This document shows, piece after piece, positions 51,637-60,001 of a stretch of 64,000 bases of DNA. Origin of the DNA: Trinickia dinghuensis. Lineage in GTDB: Bacteria; Pseudomonadota; Gammaproteobacteria; Burkholderiales; Burkholderiaceae. The stretch covers positions 124,001 to 188,000 of the forward strand of contig NZ_QRGA01000006.1 in assembly GCF_003367175.1 (NCBI RefSeq), written 5' to 3'. A model generated the notes under the pieces. That model saw only the letters and a program-made list of their open reading frames with translations, searched no databases and was not told the DNA's origin. The position numbers were made by a program, and so were the translations under genes. Positions within the stretch are counted from its first letter, which is position 1. The number at the start of each line of letters is the position of its first letter.

Positions 51637-51688
51637 GCGGAACTACGATCGATCGTCGCGTTGACTGAAATTTAGGGCGATCGTCAGC

Positions 51689-52102
51689 TTGGCTCCACCA
51701 ACTTTACGCCTATTTTTCGATACTTTTTTGCTCTTCCGGCGGACCAGGGTCACACGGCGGCAAATTTGTGCAATGCGGCACTCGTATTCCCAGTTGGTAC
51801 TGCCCGCCGCTTTGGCTCGGTTCGAGCCTTTCGGCGATCCCCTACCGGATACGACGCGCGACCTTCATGTGCTGGGCTATACGCGCTCGGCACCCGCCCT
51901 GCCTTTCATCGCATCGCGAAGCCTCGGTCCCGAAACGCTCCGTCTGCTTGCGCCGACCTTGGCGGACATCATCGGCTCCCGCCCCGCCCTTGCGGCCAGG
52001 CTGCGCCTACGAGGCCTAGTGACGATTTCGTCCGATGCCCACCGGACTATCCTCGATATGGAAGACGAAGCCCTGCGGGCCGGCTATCCCAAGCTTGCCT
52101 AA
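51689..52102 (+). pseudogene. Probable C-terminal remnant of a PhnD-like phosphate/phosphonate binding protein
   Basis: The open frame of 137 codons contains a protein-like block (residues 29-137; AALARFEPFGD, LHVLGYTRSAPALPFIASR, LRLRGLVTI, ILDMEDEALRAGYPKLA) that resembles the last third of PhnD-like periplasmic binding proteins. The first 28 residues are Arg/Phe-rich and unlike a start, and no signal peptide or N-terminal lobe is found upstream. So I read it as a truncated gene. A real small protein starting at an internal codon cannot be excluded. Confidence 0.4.
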
Positions 52103-52121
52103 AAGCGCACGATGCGAGGCT

Positions 52122-52157
52122 CGGTTCGCCCGGTTCGCTCGGTTCGCCCGGTTCGAT
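52122..52157. repeat. 9-bp tandem repeat, 4 copies
   Basis: cggttcgcc, cggttcgct, cggttcgcc and cggttcgat run in tandem, ending 18 bp before the arsR -35 box. Confidence 0.75.
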
Positions 52158-52175
52158 TGGCGATTTAAATATTCC

Positions 52176-52205
52176 TTGACGTTCATATAACCTCATGAGT
52201 ATATT
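52176..52205 (+). promoter_or_regulatory. sigma70 promoter of the arsR-SRPBCC operon, with internal palindrome
   Basis: TTGACG (52176-52181), an 18-bp spacer and TATATT (52200-52205). CTCATGAG, a perfect 8-bp palindrome in an AT-rich surround (52191-52198), fills the spacer and is a likely operator for the ArsR protein. The expected transcript start falls at or within a base or two of the ATG at 52213. Confidence 0.65.
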
Positions 52206-52212
52206 TTGACCC

Positions 52213-52542
52213 ATGGAATCCACATTTGCCGTCATCGCTGAACCGAGCCGCCGCGCCATCCTGAGTCTGCTCGCCGCATCCGAGCGCTCGGTGGGCGACA
52301 TCGAGCAGGAACTGAACCTCTCGCAGCCCTCGGTTTCGAAGCATTTGCGGGTGCTTCGCGAAGCGGGCTTCGTGGAATCGCGCATCGATGCCCAACGACG
52401 CCTCTATCGCATCCGCCCCGAACCGTTGATGGAAATCGACGCCTGGCTCGCCCCGTTCCGTCAGTTCTGGTCCACGCATCTCGACGCACTCGAACGCCAT
52501 CTCGATGAAACGAATCCCCCACCAAACCGAAGAGGTAAGTAG
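52213..52542 (+). CDS. ArsR-family regulator
   Basis: A 109-aa winged-HTH repressor (FAVIAEPSRRAILSLLAASERSVGDIEQELNLSQPSVSKHLRVLREAGFVESRIDAQRRLYRI). It has no Cys, so it is not a metal sensor of the classic type; it belongs to the group found with SRPBCC/AHSA1 partners. No ribosome site precedes the ATG and the promoter is so close that the mRNA may be leaderless. It ends two bases before the SRPBCC start. Confidence 0.92.
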   Translation: MESTFAVIAEPSRRAILSLLAASERSVGDIEQELNLSQPSVSKHLRVLREAGFVESRIDAQRRLYRIRPEPLMEIDAWLAPFRQFWSTHLDALERHLDETNPPPNRRGK

Positions 52543-52544
52543 CC

Positions 52545-53072
52545 ATGAGCAAGCGCGATGAATACAAGCCCGGCGCCGCGGCCGGGGCGGAAGTCCAGAA
52601 AGACGGCGATAAATGGACGCTCGTCGTCGTGCGAGAACTGCGCCACTCGCCCGAGAAGGTTTGGGTCGCGCTGACCGATCCGGCCAGCCTGCGCGAATGG
52701 GCGCCGTACGATGCCGACGAAAGCCTCGCCGCGGTCGGGCCGGTCAAGCTATCGACGGTCGGCGCCCCGACGCCCACAGTGAGCGATACCTACGTGACAC
52801 GCGCCGATGCGCCGAGCGTGCTCGAATACCGCTGGGGCAACAACGATATGCGTTGGACGCTCGAGGCGCGCGGCGCCGGCACGCGCCTGACGCTATGGCA
52901 CAACATCGATCGCGGCTTCATTGCGATGGGCGCGGCGGGCTGGCACATCTGCCTCGACGTACTCGATCGCCTTGTCGGGGACGAACCGATCGGGCGTATC
53001 GTCGGCGGTGAAGCGATGAAGTTCGAGTGGCCGCGCTTGAACGAAGAGTACGCCAAGCAATTCGGGATCTAG
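52545..53072 (+). CDS. SRPBCC/AHSA1-family protein
   Basis: A 175-aa START-like protein (ELRHSPEKVWVALTDPASLREWAPYDADESLA, RWTLEARGAGTRLTLWHNIDRGFIAMGAAGWHICLDVLDRLVGDEP). These form a hydrophobic cavity for small ligands; many are encoded with an ArsR repressor and their function is poorly known. It is co-transcribed with arsR (2-bp gap). The downstream DUF1801 gene may be in the same transcript. Confidence 0.9.
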   Translation: MSKRDEYKPGAAAGAEVQKDGDKWTLVVVRELRHSPEKVWVALTDPASLREWAPYDADESLAAVGPVKLSTVGAPTPTVSDTYVTRADAPSVLEYRWGNNDMRWTLEARGAGTRLTLWHNIDRGFIAMGAAGWHICLDVLDRLVGDEPIGRIVGGEAMKFEWPRLNEEYAKQFGI

Positions 53073-53135
53073 GCACCCTAAGCCCCCTAGGCGCCGTTGC
53101 CCTAACCCACGAAACCAGGCTGAGGTCGAAACATC

Positions 53136-53561
53136 ATGACAAAAACGAGTACGGCCGAAACCAAGCCGGCATCCGAGTTGATCGACGAGCGCATCGACAG
53201 TCTCAAGGACTGGCGCGGCGTAACCTTGAGCAGAATGCGCGGGCTCATCAAAGAAGCCGAACCCGGTGTCGTCGAAGAATGGAAATGGATGGGTACGCCC
53301 GTTTGGTCGCACGACGGCATCCTCTGCACCGGCGAGTCCTACAAGGCGATCGTCAAGCTGACGTTCATGAAGGGCGCGTCGCTGAAGGACCCGTCGAAGC
53401 TCTTCAACTCGAGCCTCGACGGCAACGCGAGGCGCGCCATCGACATCCACGAGGGCGAACAAATCGACGAGAAGGCGTTCAAGGCACTCATCCGCGAGGC
53501 CGTCGAACTCAATGCGTCCAGCGCCAAGGCAAAAGCAAAACCGAAAAAGGCCAAGCAGTAG
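53136..53561 (+). CDS. DUF1801 domain-containing protein
   Basis: A 141-aa protein with the YdhG-like fold (WRGVTLSRMRGLIKEAEPGVVEEWKWMGTPVWSHDGILCTGESYKAIVKLTFMKGASL). The C-terminal 15 residues are Lys/Ala/Pro (AKAKAKPKKAKQ), a basic tail. Function unknown; DUF1801 genes are often found beside ArsR/SRPBCC pairs, as here. ATG 53136 follows the SRPBCC stop by 63 bp. Confidence 0.88.
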   Translation: MTKTSTAETKPASELIDERIDSLKDWRGVTLSRMRGLIKEAEPGVVEEWKWMGTPVWSHDGILCTGESYKAIVKLTFMKGASLKDPSKLFNSSLDGNARRAIDIHEGEQIDEKAFKALIREAVELNASSAKAKAKPKKAKQ

Positions 53562-53639
53562 GCGACAAGCAGCGAGGCACCCGCCTATCGCTGCCGGCGT
53601 TGCGTATTGCGTGTGCCTCCCGCTCCGACGAGAACAACG

Positions 53640-54272
53640 ATGACCGAACGATCAGCGCAAAAGCAATTCAAACCTCGCAAGGCGCCGAGCCAATCCCGCG
53701 CGGAAGAAACCGTGGCATCGATCGTCGAGGCAGCCGCGCAGGTGCTCGAAAGCGAGGGGCTGGAAGGATTCAACACGAATGCGGTCGCGCGCCGCGCCGG
53801 CGTGAGCATCGGATCGCTCTATCAATATTTCCCAGGCAAAGACGCGTTGACCGTCGCCCTCATTCAACGCGAAACGAAGCGCTTCTATGACGACATGGCC
53901 GTCGCGCTCACCAAGCGCGGCGGCAAGGCCGCACTGGAGTACCTGATCGGCGCCGCGGTAAGACAGCAGTTGCAGCGGCCCATGCTGGCCAAACTGCTCG
54001 ACATCGAAGAAAGCCGCCCCGGATTGCGCGGCGAGGTCGGCAAGCCTGAATTGGAAAACTTGTTCGCGACCGTCATCCAACGCGCGATACCCAAGCATCC
54101 CCATCCCGAAGTCGCGGCGGGCGATTTGTTCGCCATTACCCGAGGCATGGTCGATGCCGCGGGCGAGCGCGGCGAGACCGACATCGAAAATCTGGAGCAC
54201 CGGCTGCGAGCCGCAGTGTTCGGATACCTGTCCAAGATCGGCAAGGACCAGGCAATAAGCGATAGGCGATAG
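53640..54272 (+). CDS. TetR-family regulator
   Basis: A 210-aa regulator. The HTH is at about residues 22-70 (AEETVASIVEAAAQVLESEGLEGFNTNAVARRAGVSIGSLYQYFPGKDALTVALIQRE), followed by a TetR_C ligand domain. An upstream TTG at 53607 would add 11 residues, but ATG 53640 gives the usual N-terminus. The target is not obvious; the VOC gene downstream is a candidate. Its stop codon lies inside a 7-bp tandem repeat (54259-54279). Confidence 0.88.
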   Translation: MTERSAQKQFKPRKAPSQSRAEETVASIVEAAAQVLESEGLEGFNTNAVARRAGVSIGSLYQYFPGKDALTVALIQRETKRFYDDMAVALTKRGGKAALEYLIGAAVRQQLQRPMLAKLLDIEESRPGLRGEVGKPELENLFATVIQRAIPKHPHPEVAAGDLFAITRGMVDAAGERGETDIENLEHRLRAAVFGYLSKIGKDQAISDRR

Positions 54273-54279
54273 GCGATAC
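54259..54279. repeat. 7-bp tandem repeat, 3 copies, spanning the tetR stop
   Basis: gcgatag, gcgatag and gcgatac in tandem; the TAG stop at 54270-54272 is in the second copy. Each copy provides a possible stop in one frame, so copy change alters only the last residues. Confidence 0.6.
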
Positions 54280-54481
54280 GCAGCGGTCGCATCCGCAAAT
54301 GCGAGCAACCGCGGCAGGCGAGCCGAGGCCATCGGCCGCCGCAGCCCCTATGCATGAGCATTGCGCCGGCGCCCAGACGGCGCTCGGAATGCGAGTTGTT
54401 GAATGTGAGCTTTTACTTATATTCTGAAGTCCTCGAGCGGCACACGGCATCGGGCCGGCGCCACGATATGAGAGATGAACG

Positions 54482-54901
54482 ATGACTGCTTTTACGACAG
54501 CGATGAAGCTCAATCACCTGAGCTTTCCTTCGGCCGACGCGGCCACCACGGCCCAATTCTTCGAACGGCAACTGGGTTTCACGGTTGCGGGGACCTGGGA
54601 CCGATCGTATATCCTCAAACGCCCCGGTTTTGACGTCGTGATCGAACACGTCGGCGACGATATTCCGGAGAATATTCCGCAATGGCCGACGAATTTTCAC
54701 CTTGGATTCGAATTGCCGAGCCTGCCGGCAGTTCAAGACTTATACGATCGCTTCAAGGCGGAAGGAATCGAGTTGAAGACGGAAATCTTCAATAACGGAC
54801 GCGGCTCGCGCTTCTTTTGCGCGGAACCGGGTGGAATATTGTTCGAAATCAATACGCGCTCGGATGCCGCCCCCGAATATCGCGGTACGTTCGACAACTG
54901 A
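54482..54901 (+). CDS. VOC (glyoxalase/dioxygenase-fold) protein
   Basis: A 139-aa single VOC domain protein (MKLNHLSFPSADAATTAQFFERQLGFTV, FHLGFELPSLPAVQDLYDRFKAEGIEL, RFFCAEPGGILFEINTRS). Metal-binding His (NHLSF), His (FHLGF) and Glu (FEIN) positions are kept, so it could be an active metalloenzyme or a resistance protein. A start at 54503 (MKLNHL) is possible. Substrate unknown. Confidence 0.85.
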   Translation: MTAFTTAMKLNHLSFPSADAATTAQFFERQLGFTVAGTWDRSYILKRPGFDVVIEHVGDDIPENIPQWPTNFHLGFELPSLPAVQDLYDRFKAEGIELKTEIFNNGRGSRFFCAEPGGILFEINTRSDAAPEYRGTFDN

Positions 54902-55088
54902 AACCCCAGCAAAGAAATCCGAACGACCGTGCCGTATCGCTGTTTCGGCAGTGAGGCGTCCGGCACGGGTGCTCTCAGGGCAATCCAGCGCTTCAGAATT
55001 CCCACGTTTAGCCGTTATCCATGCAGTTGGCGCGCGCTCGCGCGCAGGCGCCATACCGCCCCGCAATCCTAGACTCGGGCGGCAATGC

Positions 55089-58046
55089 ATGGACACTCAG
55101 TCTTTTGACGGCATGGAAAACCCTGGGATCGACAACGAAGACGAATACCGCGTGCCTGTCGGCGAGCTGCATGTCGCCGTCATCCGGTACGACGCGTACG
55201 GCCGGCGGCGCTACATGAACCGCGCCGCGACGGACATGATGAGCGTGCTGGTCGACGGCTCGCGGGTCGTCCTCCCCGAAGCGCAATTGCTGTCGCCCCC
55301 GACGCTCCAGCGCTATCTCGACGCGGTCGCCGAAGTGGCGTCGACCGGCCTGACGCGCGAGATGGAGTTGACGTTCGACGCACTGCCCGAAGAGCAGCGC
55401 GAGCATTACCTCGTGCAGCTCGTGACCGATCCGGTTCGAGACCAGGATTCGGGCGTCCTCGCGCTCTGCTTCAACATCAGCCCGCGCAAGCGCGCCGAGG
55501 CCAAGCTGCGCGAGCGCGAATCGTTTCTCGAATCGCTGCTCGATACGATTCCCATTCCTGTTTTCTCCAAGGATAGACAGGGACGCTATCTCCAGCTGAA
55601 TAAGGCCTTTCAAGAGTTCCTCGGCGTCCCCAAGGAGCATTTCGTCGGCAAGTCCGTGTTCGAGATCAACCCTTACGAACTGGCCAAGGTTTACTTCGTC
55701 AAGGACGAGGAGCTGTTCGCGTCCGAAGGGATTCAGCGATACGAATTCAGGGCTCGGAACGCCCAAAAGGAGGACCGCGAGGTGGAGTACACCAAGGCGG
55801 TCTTTCACGATGCCGAAGGCAGGCAGGCCGGGATAATCGGCGCGATCATGGACATTACCGAGCGCAAGCGGGCGGAAGCCGAGTTGCGTTCGCAGTACGA
55901 AAAGATTCTGCAGCTCAACAAGCGCCTCGAAGACAAAGCGCGCGAACTGTCGGAAGCGCGCGCGCATCTGATGAACGTGCTGCACACCATTCCCGATATG
56001 GTTTGGTTGAAGAGCACGAGCGGCGTGTTCACGCTGTGCAATCATGGCGTCGAGCGATTCGTCGGCAAATCGAAAACCGACATCCTGGGCAAAACCGACT
56101 ACGCGTTCTTCGAAACGGGATTGGCCGACTTTTTCCGCGAACGGGAAAAGGCCGCGATCGACGCGATGCGGATCTGCGTCAACGACGAATGGGTGATCAG
56201 CCCCGCGACCGGTGAATCCGTCTTGCTGGAGACACGCCGGCTTCCCGTCTTCGATGCGCAAGGCGAAGTCACGGGCGTGCTGGGCGTGGCACGCGACATC
56301 ACGGAGCGCCGGCGCTTCGACGAAACGCTGGCCCGACGCGAGCGCGAGTTCCGCACCCTGGTCGAGCACTCGCCCGACACGGTGGCCCGCTACGACAAGA
56401 ACCTTCGGCGCCTTTACGTCAATCCCACGTTCGCGGGGCTAGCCGCGGGCGGGGTGGAAGCCTTGCTCGGCAAAACGCCGTCGGAGTATCCGGGCGGCCC
56501 GAGCACGGTCGTATACGAACACGAGCTTGCCCAAGTATTCATCAGCGGAGCGGATCGGCAATTCGAATTGCGGTGGCTGCCGGCGCACGGCGAGCAACTC
56601 TGTCACCTCATTCGATTGACAGCCGAGCTTGGACCCGACGGCACGGTGGAAACCGTCCTCGCGGTGGGGCGCGACATCACCGAGCTGCACGTTTCGCGAG
56701 AAAAGATTCATCGGATGGCGTATTTCGATGCGCTGACGGGACTGCCGAATCGGACGTCGTTCAACGAGAAGCTGCGGCGGCTCACGTCCACCGAGGCGCA
56801 AGATCGTTTGACGGCCGTGATGATGATCGACATGGATCGCTTCAAGAGCGTCAACGATACGATGGGTCACGCGGTCGGCGACGAGCTGCTGCGAGAAGCG
56901 GCTGCCCGCTTGCTGTCGTCCGTGCGCCCCGGCGACACCGTTGCGCGCTTCGGCGGGGACGAGTTCGCCGTTCTGCTTCCCGACGTCGGCAACCGAAGGA
57001 CGATCGAGCAGATATCGGCCACGATCATCAAGCGGCTCGGAGAGCGTTTCGTGCTGGACGGGAAGGAGGTCTTCATCTCGTGCAGCCTCGGCATCTCGCT
57101 CTATCCGATCGACAGCGCCGATGCCGACGACCTCTTGAAGTACGCGGATTCTGCGATGTATTTGGCGAAGCGCTCGGGCCGCCGCGGCTTCCGCTTTTAC
57201 ACGCACGATCTGACGGTCGAGGCCGCGGCCAACCTTCAGCTCGAATCGCAGCTTCGGCGCGCGATCGACCGCGGCGAACTCGAACTGTATTACCAGCCTC
57301 AAGTCGCGTTTCGCGATGCCGAAGTGCTGGGGTCCGAAGCGTTGTTGAGATGGCATCGTCCAGGATTCGGCTTCATCTCGCCCGAACAGTTCATTCCGGT
57401 GGCCGAGGAAACGGGCTTGATCGCCGAGATCGGCCGGTGGGTGCTGCGCGAAGCCTGCCGGGCCGCGGCGGAATGGAATGGGCGTGGCGGCCCGGTTCAT
57501 GTGGTCGCCGTGAATCTGTCCGCTCGGCAGTTTCAGTCGCGCGGCCTGGTGCAGATGGTCGAGAAGATCCTTGCCGAAACGGGTTGCCGCCCCGAGTGGC
57601 TAGAGTTCGAGATTACCGAGAGCTTGCTGCTCGACGACGACGACACGGTGGCGCATGCGCTCGCCGCGTTCAAGCGCATCGGACTCTCGATCGCGATCGA
57701 CGATTTCGGCACGGGCTACTCGGCGCTCAGTTATCTGACGCGTTTCCCGATCGATACGCTCAAGATCGACCGGAGCTTCGTGCAGAAGGTGACGACCGAT
57801 CCCCGCCATGCCGAACTCGTCAAGGCGATCCTGTCGATCTCGCGCTGTCTTGGGCATCGCGTCGTAGCCGAGGGCGTCGAAACGATGGAGCAAGCGGCGT
57901 TTCTCAATGTGTACGGTTGCGAGATCGCGCAAGGTTTCCTCTATAGCAGGCCGCTGCCGAAACGGGAGATCCCATCGCTGCCGCGCTATTTGACGCCGCA
58001 TAGCAAGGTCGATACGCCCGTGGATGCGGAAAGCACGGGGCGCTGA
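55089..58046 (+). CDS. PAS-PAS-PAS-PAS-GGDEF-EAL cyclic-di-GMP protein
   Basis: A 985-aa cytoplasmic signalling protein, no TM segment. Four PAS-type domains occupy about residues 25-140, 145-275, 300-425 and 425-545 (PAS/PAC ends at DITERKRAEAE, DITERRRFDET, DITELHVSREK). The GGDEF domain (550-715) has intact ARFGGDEFAV and an RPGD inhibitory site just before it, so diguanylate cyclase activity with feedback is possible. The EAL domain (725-965) has SEALLRW, EITESLL and DDFGTGYSALSYL, so phosphodiesterase residues also look intact. The start choice is ATG 55089; ATG 55113 is an alternative. No haem or flavin signature is obvious, so the PAS input is unknown. Confidence 0.92.
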   Translation: MDTQSFDGMENPGIDNEDEYRVPVGELHVAVIRYDAYGRRRYMNRAATDMMSVLVDGSRVVLPEAQLLSPPTLQRYLDAVAEVASTGLTREMELTFDALPEEQREHYLVQLVTDPVRDQDSGVLALCFNISPRKRAEAKLRERESFLESLLDTIPIPVFSKDRQGRYLQLNKAFQEFLGVPKEHFVGKSVFEINPYELAKVYFVKDEELFASEGIQRYEFRARNAQKEDREVEYTKAVFHDAEGRQAGIIGAIMDITERKRAEAELRSQYEKILQLNKRLEDKARELSEARAHLMNVLHTIPDMVWLKSTSGVFTLCNHGVERFVGKSKTDILGKTDYAFFETGLADFFREREKAAIDAMRICVNDEWVISPATGESVLLETRRLPVFDAQGEVTGVLGVARDITERRRFDETLARREREFRTLVEHSPDTVARYDKNLRRLYVNPTFAGLAAGGVEALLGKTPSEYPGGPSTVVYEHELAQVFISGADRQFELRWLPAHGEQLCHLIRLTAELGPDGTVETVLAVGRDITELHVSREKIHRMAYFDALTGLPNRTSFNEKLRRLTSTEAQDRLTAVMMIDMDRFKSVNDTMGHAVGDELLREAAARLLSSVRPGDTVARFGGDEFAVLLPDVGNRRTIEQISATIIKRLGERFVLDGKEVFISCSLGISLYPIDSADADDLLKYADSAMYLAKRSGRRGFRFYTHDLTVEAAANLQLESQLRRAIDRGELELYYQPQVAFRDAEVLGSEALLRWHRPGFGFISPEQFIPVAEETGLIAEIGRWVLREACRAAAEWNGRGGPVHVVAVNLSARQFQSRGLVQMVEKILAETGCRPEWLEFEITESLLLDDDDTVAHALAAFKRIGLSIAIDDFGTGYSALSYLTRFPIDTLKIDRSFVQKVTTDPRHAELVKAILSISRCLGHRVVAEGVETMEQAAFLNVYGCEIAQGFLYSRPLPKREIPSLPRYLTPHSKVDTPVDAESTGR

Positions 58047-58099
58047 CGATCGGCTAATATACGGCCCGCAATTTAACCCCCGATGAGCGGAGCCTCTCA

Positions 58100-58432
58100 G
58101 TGATCGAACCGACCAACGTATTCAAAGACAACCTCTCCCTGCTGCCCTCGATCGATGCCGTCGAGCGCGTCGATCTCGTCGACGAGACGGGTGCCGTCGC
58201 GGCAAGCATCGAAAACAAGCCGGGCAAACAAGGCTCGCTGGCGGTGTATCACTACCTGCGGCAAGCGTTCGGCAAGCTCGACGCACAAGCGGCCGAGCAC
58301 GGCCTCGCGGTATTCGCCGAACATACGGCCGACGCACGGAACCGTCCCGGCGCGCATCCCAACGTCGATCGACTGCTGGAGGTCGTGGCCGGGGGGAAAG
58401 CGCTGCGGATCGAGGTGATTCGGAAGGCATAG
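58100..58432 (+). CDS. Small conserved protein, DUF2322-like
   Basis: A 110-aa protein with GTG start at 58100. It opens FKDNLSLLPSIDAVERVDLVDETG, then ASIENKPGKQGSLAVYHYLRQAFGKLDA, as I recall for DUF2322. No membrane segment. It ends LRIEVIRKA, eight bases before the convergent MFS stop. Function unknown. Confidence 0.75.
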   Translation: MIEPTNVFKDNLSLLPSIDAVERVDLVDETGAVAASIENKPGKQGSLAVYHYLRQAFGKLDAQAAEHGLAVFAEHTADARNRPGAHPNVDRLLEVVAGGKALRIEVIRKA

Positions 58433-58439
58433 GCGCCCC

Positions 58440-59879
58440 TCACCGCGACAACACCTCCAGCCGCACCCCGTTGGTCCGCGGCCCGAACCCGCCGATAGCA
58501 ATCATCACGGCCACCATGCAGGCCGTGATGCCGGCAAACACCCCCGTCACGCCAAAGTCGCGCAGCAACGACGCGATCACAAACCCCGACAGCATCGCCC
58601 CGACTCGGCTCGCGGAATAGACAATGCCGTTGGCGCGGCAACGCACGGCGGTGGGAAACAACTCGGCCTGATAGGCGTGGTAACAAACCGAGATCATCTG
58701 CCCCGCGAGACTGATCAGCACACCAAGTACGACAAGCCACACCACGGGGCCGCCCTTCGCAAACAGCAAACCGAATACGATGACGGCAAATGCCGACGAG
58801 ACGATGAGCCATTTCCGTTCGATACGATCGGCCACGAGCATGCCGAGCACCGGCCCGACCGGCAGCGCGACGGCGATGACGAACGAGTAGAACAGGCTCT
58901 TCGTAACCGTGATGCCTTGCCCGATCAACAAGGTCGGGACCCAGTTCGCGAACCCGTAATATCCGATTGCCTGACAGAAATTGAAAACGATCAGCAGTAT
59001 CAGGCGCGACCGATAAGGCGGACGCCACAATTCAGCCAGCGAAGCACGCCGGTGCGCCGGTAACTCCAGCACCTGCGCCGGTGCTGGCAATTCGCCGCGC
59101 AATACCGCTTCGGCATCTCGCTCCATGCCCGACACGATCGCCTCGCTCTGCTCGACGCGGCCATGCGCCGCCAACCAGCGCGGGCTCTCCGGCACGGCCC
59201 GACGAACAAACCAAACGAGTACCGCACCCACGGCTCCGACCAGTACTACCCATCGCCACCCCTCCAAACCCAGCATATGCGTGGGCACGAGCCAATATGA
59301 AAGAATCGCCGCCACGGGCGCAGCCATGAACATCACAGCCTGGTTGAACGCCATCGCACGGCCGCGCATCGACTGCGGTACGAGTTCCGTGACATAGCTG
59401 TCGATCGTCACGATCTCGATGCCGACGCCGATGCCCGTCACGAAGCGCCATAGCACGAGCCCCGCCGACGTGTGCTGGAACGCCATCGCGATCGAGCCGG
59501 CCGAATACCAAAGCAACGAAAGCGTGAACACGGAGCGGCGCCCATAGCGGTCCGGCAGCCAACCCAGCGCGAATGTGCCGATGAATAAGCCCGCGAACGT
59601 CGCGGCAATGAAACCCGCGATGCCGTTCATGCCGAAAAATGCCGCTGTCGTCGTCTGCAGCAAACCGCTCTTGGCCATGCCCGGTGCGACATAGCCCGTG
59701 AAGATCAAATCGTAGACCTCGAAGAAACCTCCGATCGATATCAAAAAGACAAGCCGCCACAGATGCCGCGACACTGGAAGGCGGTCGATGCGAGCCGCGA
59801 GTCGAGCGGCCGCGAGCGCATCGTCTTCGATTACCGTCCGCGCAAGCGGCGGCGCACTGCTTTGCAATGTGGGCTGCAT
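58440..59879 (-). CDS. MFS transporter (sugar/aromatic acid porter-like)
   Basis: A 479-aa, 12-TM symporter. TM1 is FLISIGGFFEVYDLIFTGYVAPG, followed by motif A-type GWLPDRYGRRSVFTLSLL, GIGVGIEIVTIDSYVTELVPQSMRGRAMAFNQAVMF, and a central cytoplasmic loop of about 60 residues. The pattern is that of organic-acid and sugar importers (SV2/AAHS-like). ATG 59879 has GGAGA six bases upstream. It is third after the lyase-like and CoA-transferase genes, all on the minus strand, and so probably imports their acid substrate. Confidence 0.88.
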   Translation of the reverse strand: MQPTLQSSAPPLARTVIEDDALAAARLAARIDRLPVSRHLWRLVFLISIGGFFEVYDLIFTGYVAPGMAKSGLLQTTTAAFFGMNGIAGFIAATFAGLFIGTFALGWLPDRYGRRSVFTLSLLWYSAGSIAMAFQHTSAGLVLWRFVTGIGVGIEIVTIDSYVTELVPQSMRGRAMAFNQAVMFMAAPVAAILSYWLVPTHMLGLEGWRWVVLVGAVGAVLVWFVRRAVPESPRWLAAHGRVEQSEAIVSGMERDAEAVLRGELPAPAQVLELPAHRRASLAELWRPPYRSRLILLIVFNFCQAIGYYGFANWVPTLLIGQGITVTKSLFYSFVIAVALPVGPVLGMLVADRIERKWLIVSSAFAVIVFGLLFAKGGPVVWLVVLGVLISLAGQMISVCYHAYQAELFPTAVRCRANGIVYSASRVGAMLSGFVIASLLRDFGVTGVFAGITACMVAVMIAIGGFGPRTNGVRLEVLSR

Positions 59880-60001
59880 GTCTGTCTCCGTAGCGCCCCG
59901 CATCTGAGGCGGAATCGCTCATTAATTAGGACTACGATCTATTTCCGATAGACAGCAGCGCGAACCGATATGTCCACGCGGCCGTCAGGAAGTCGCGCTA
60001 C

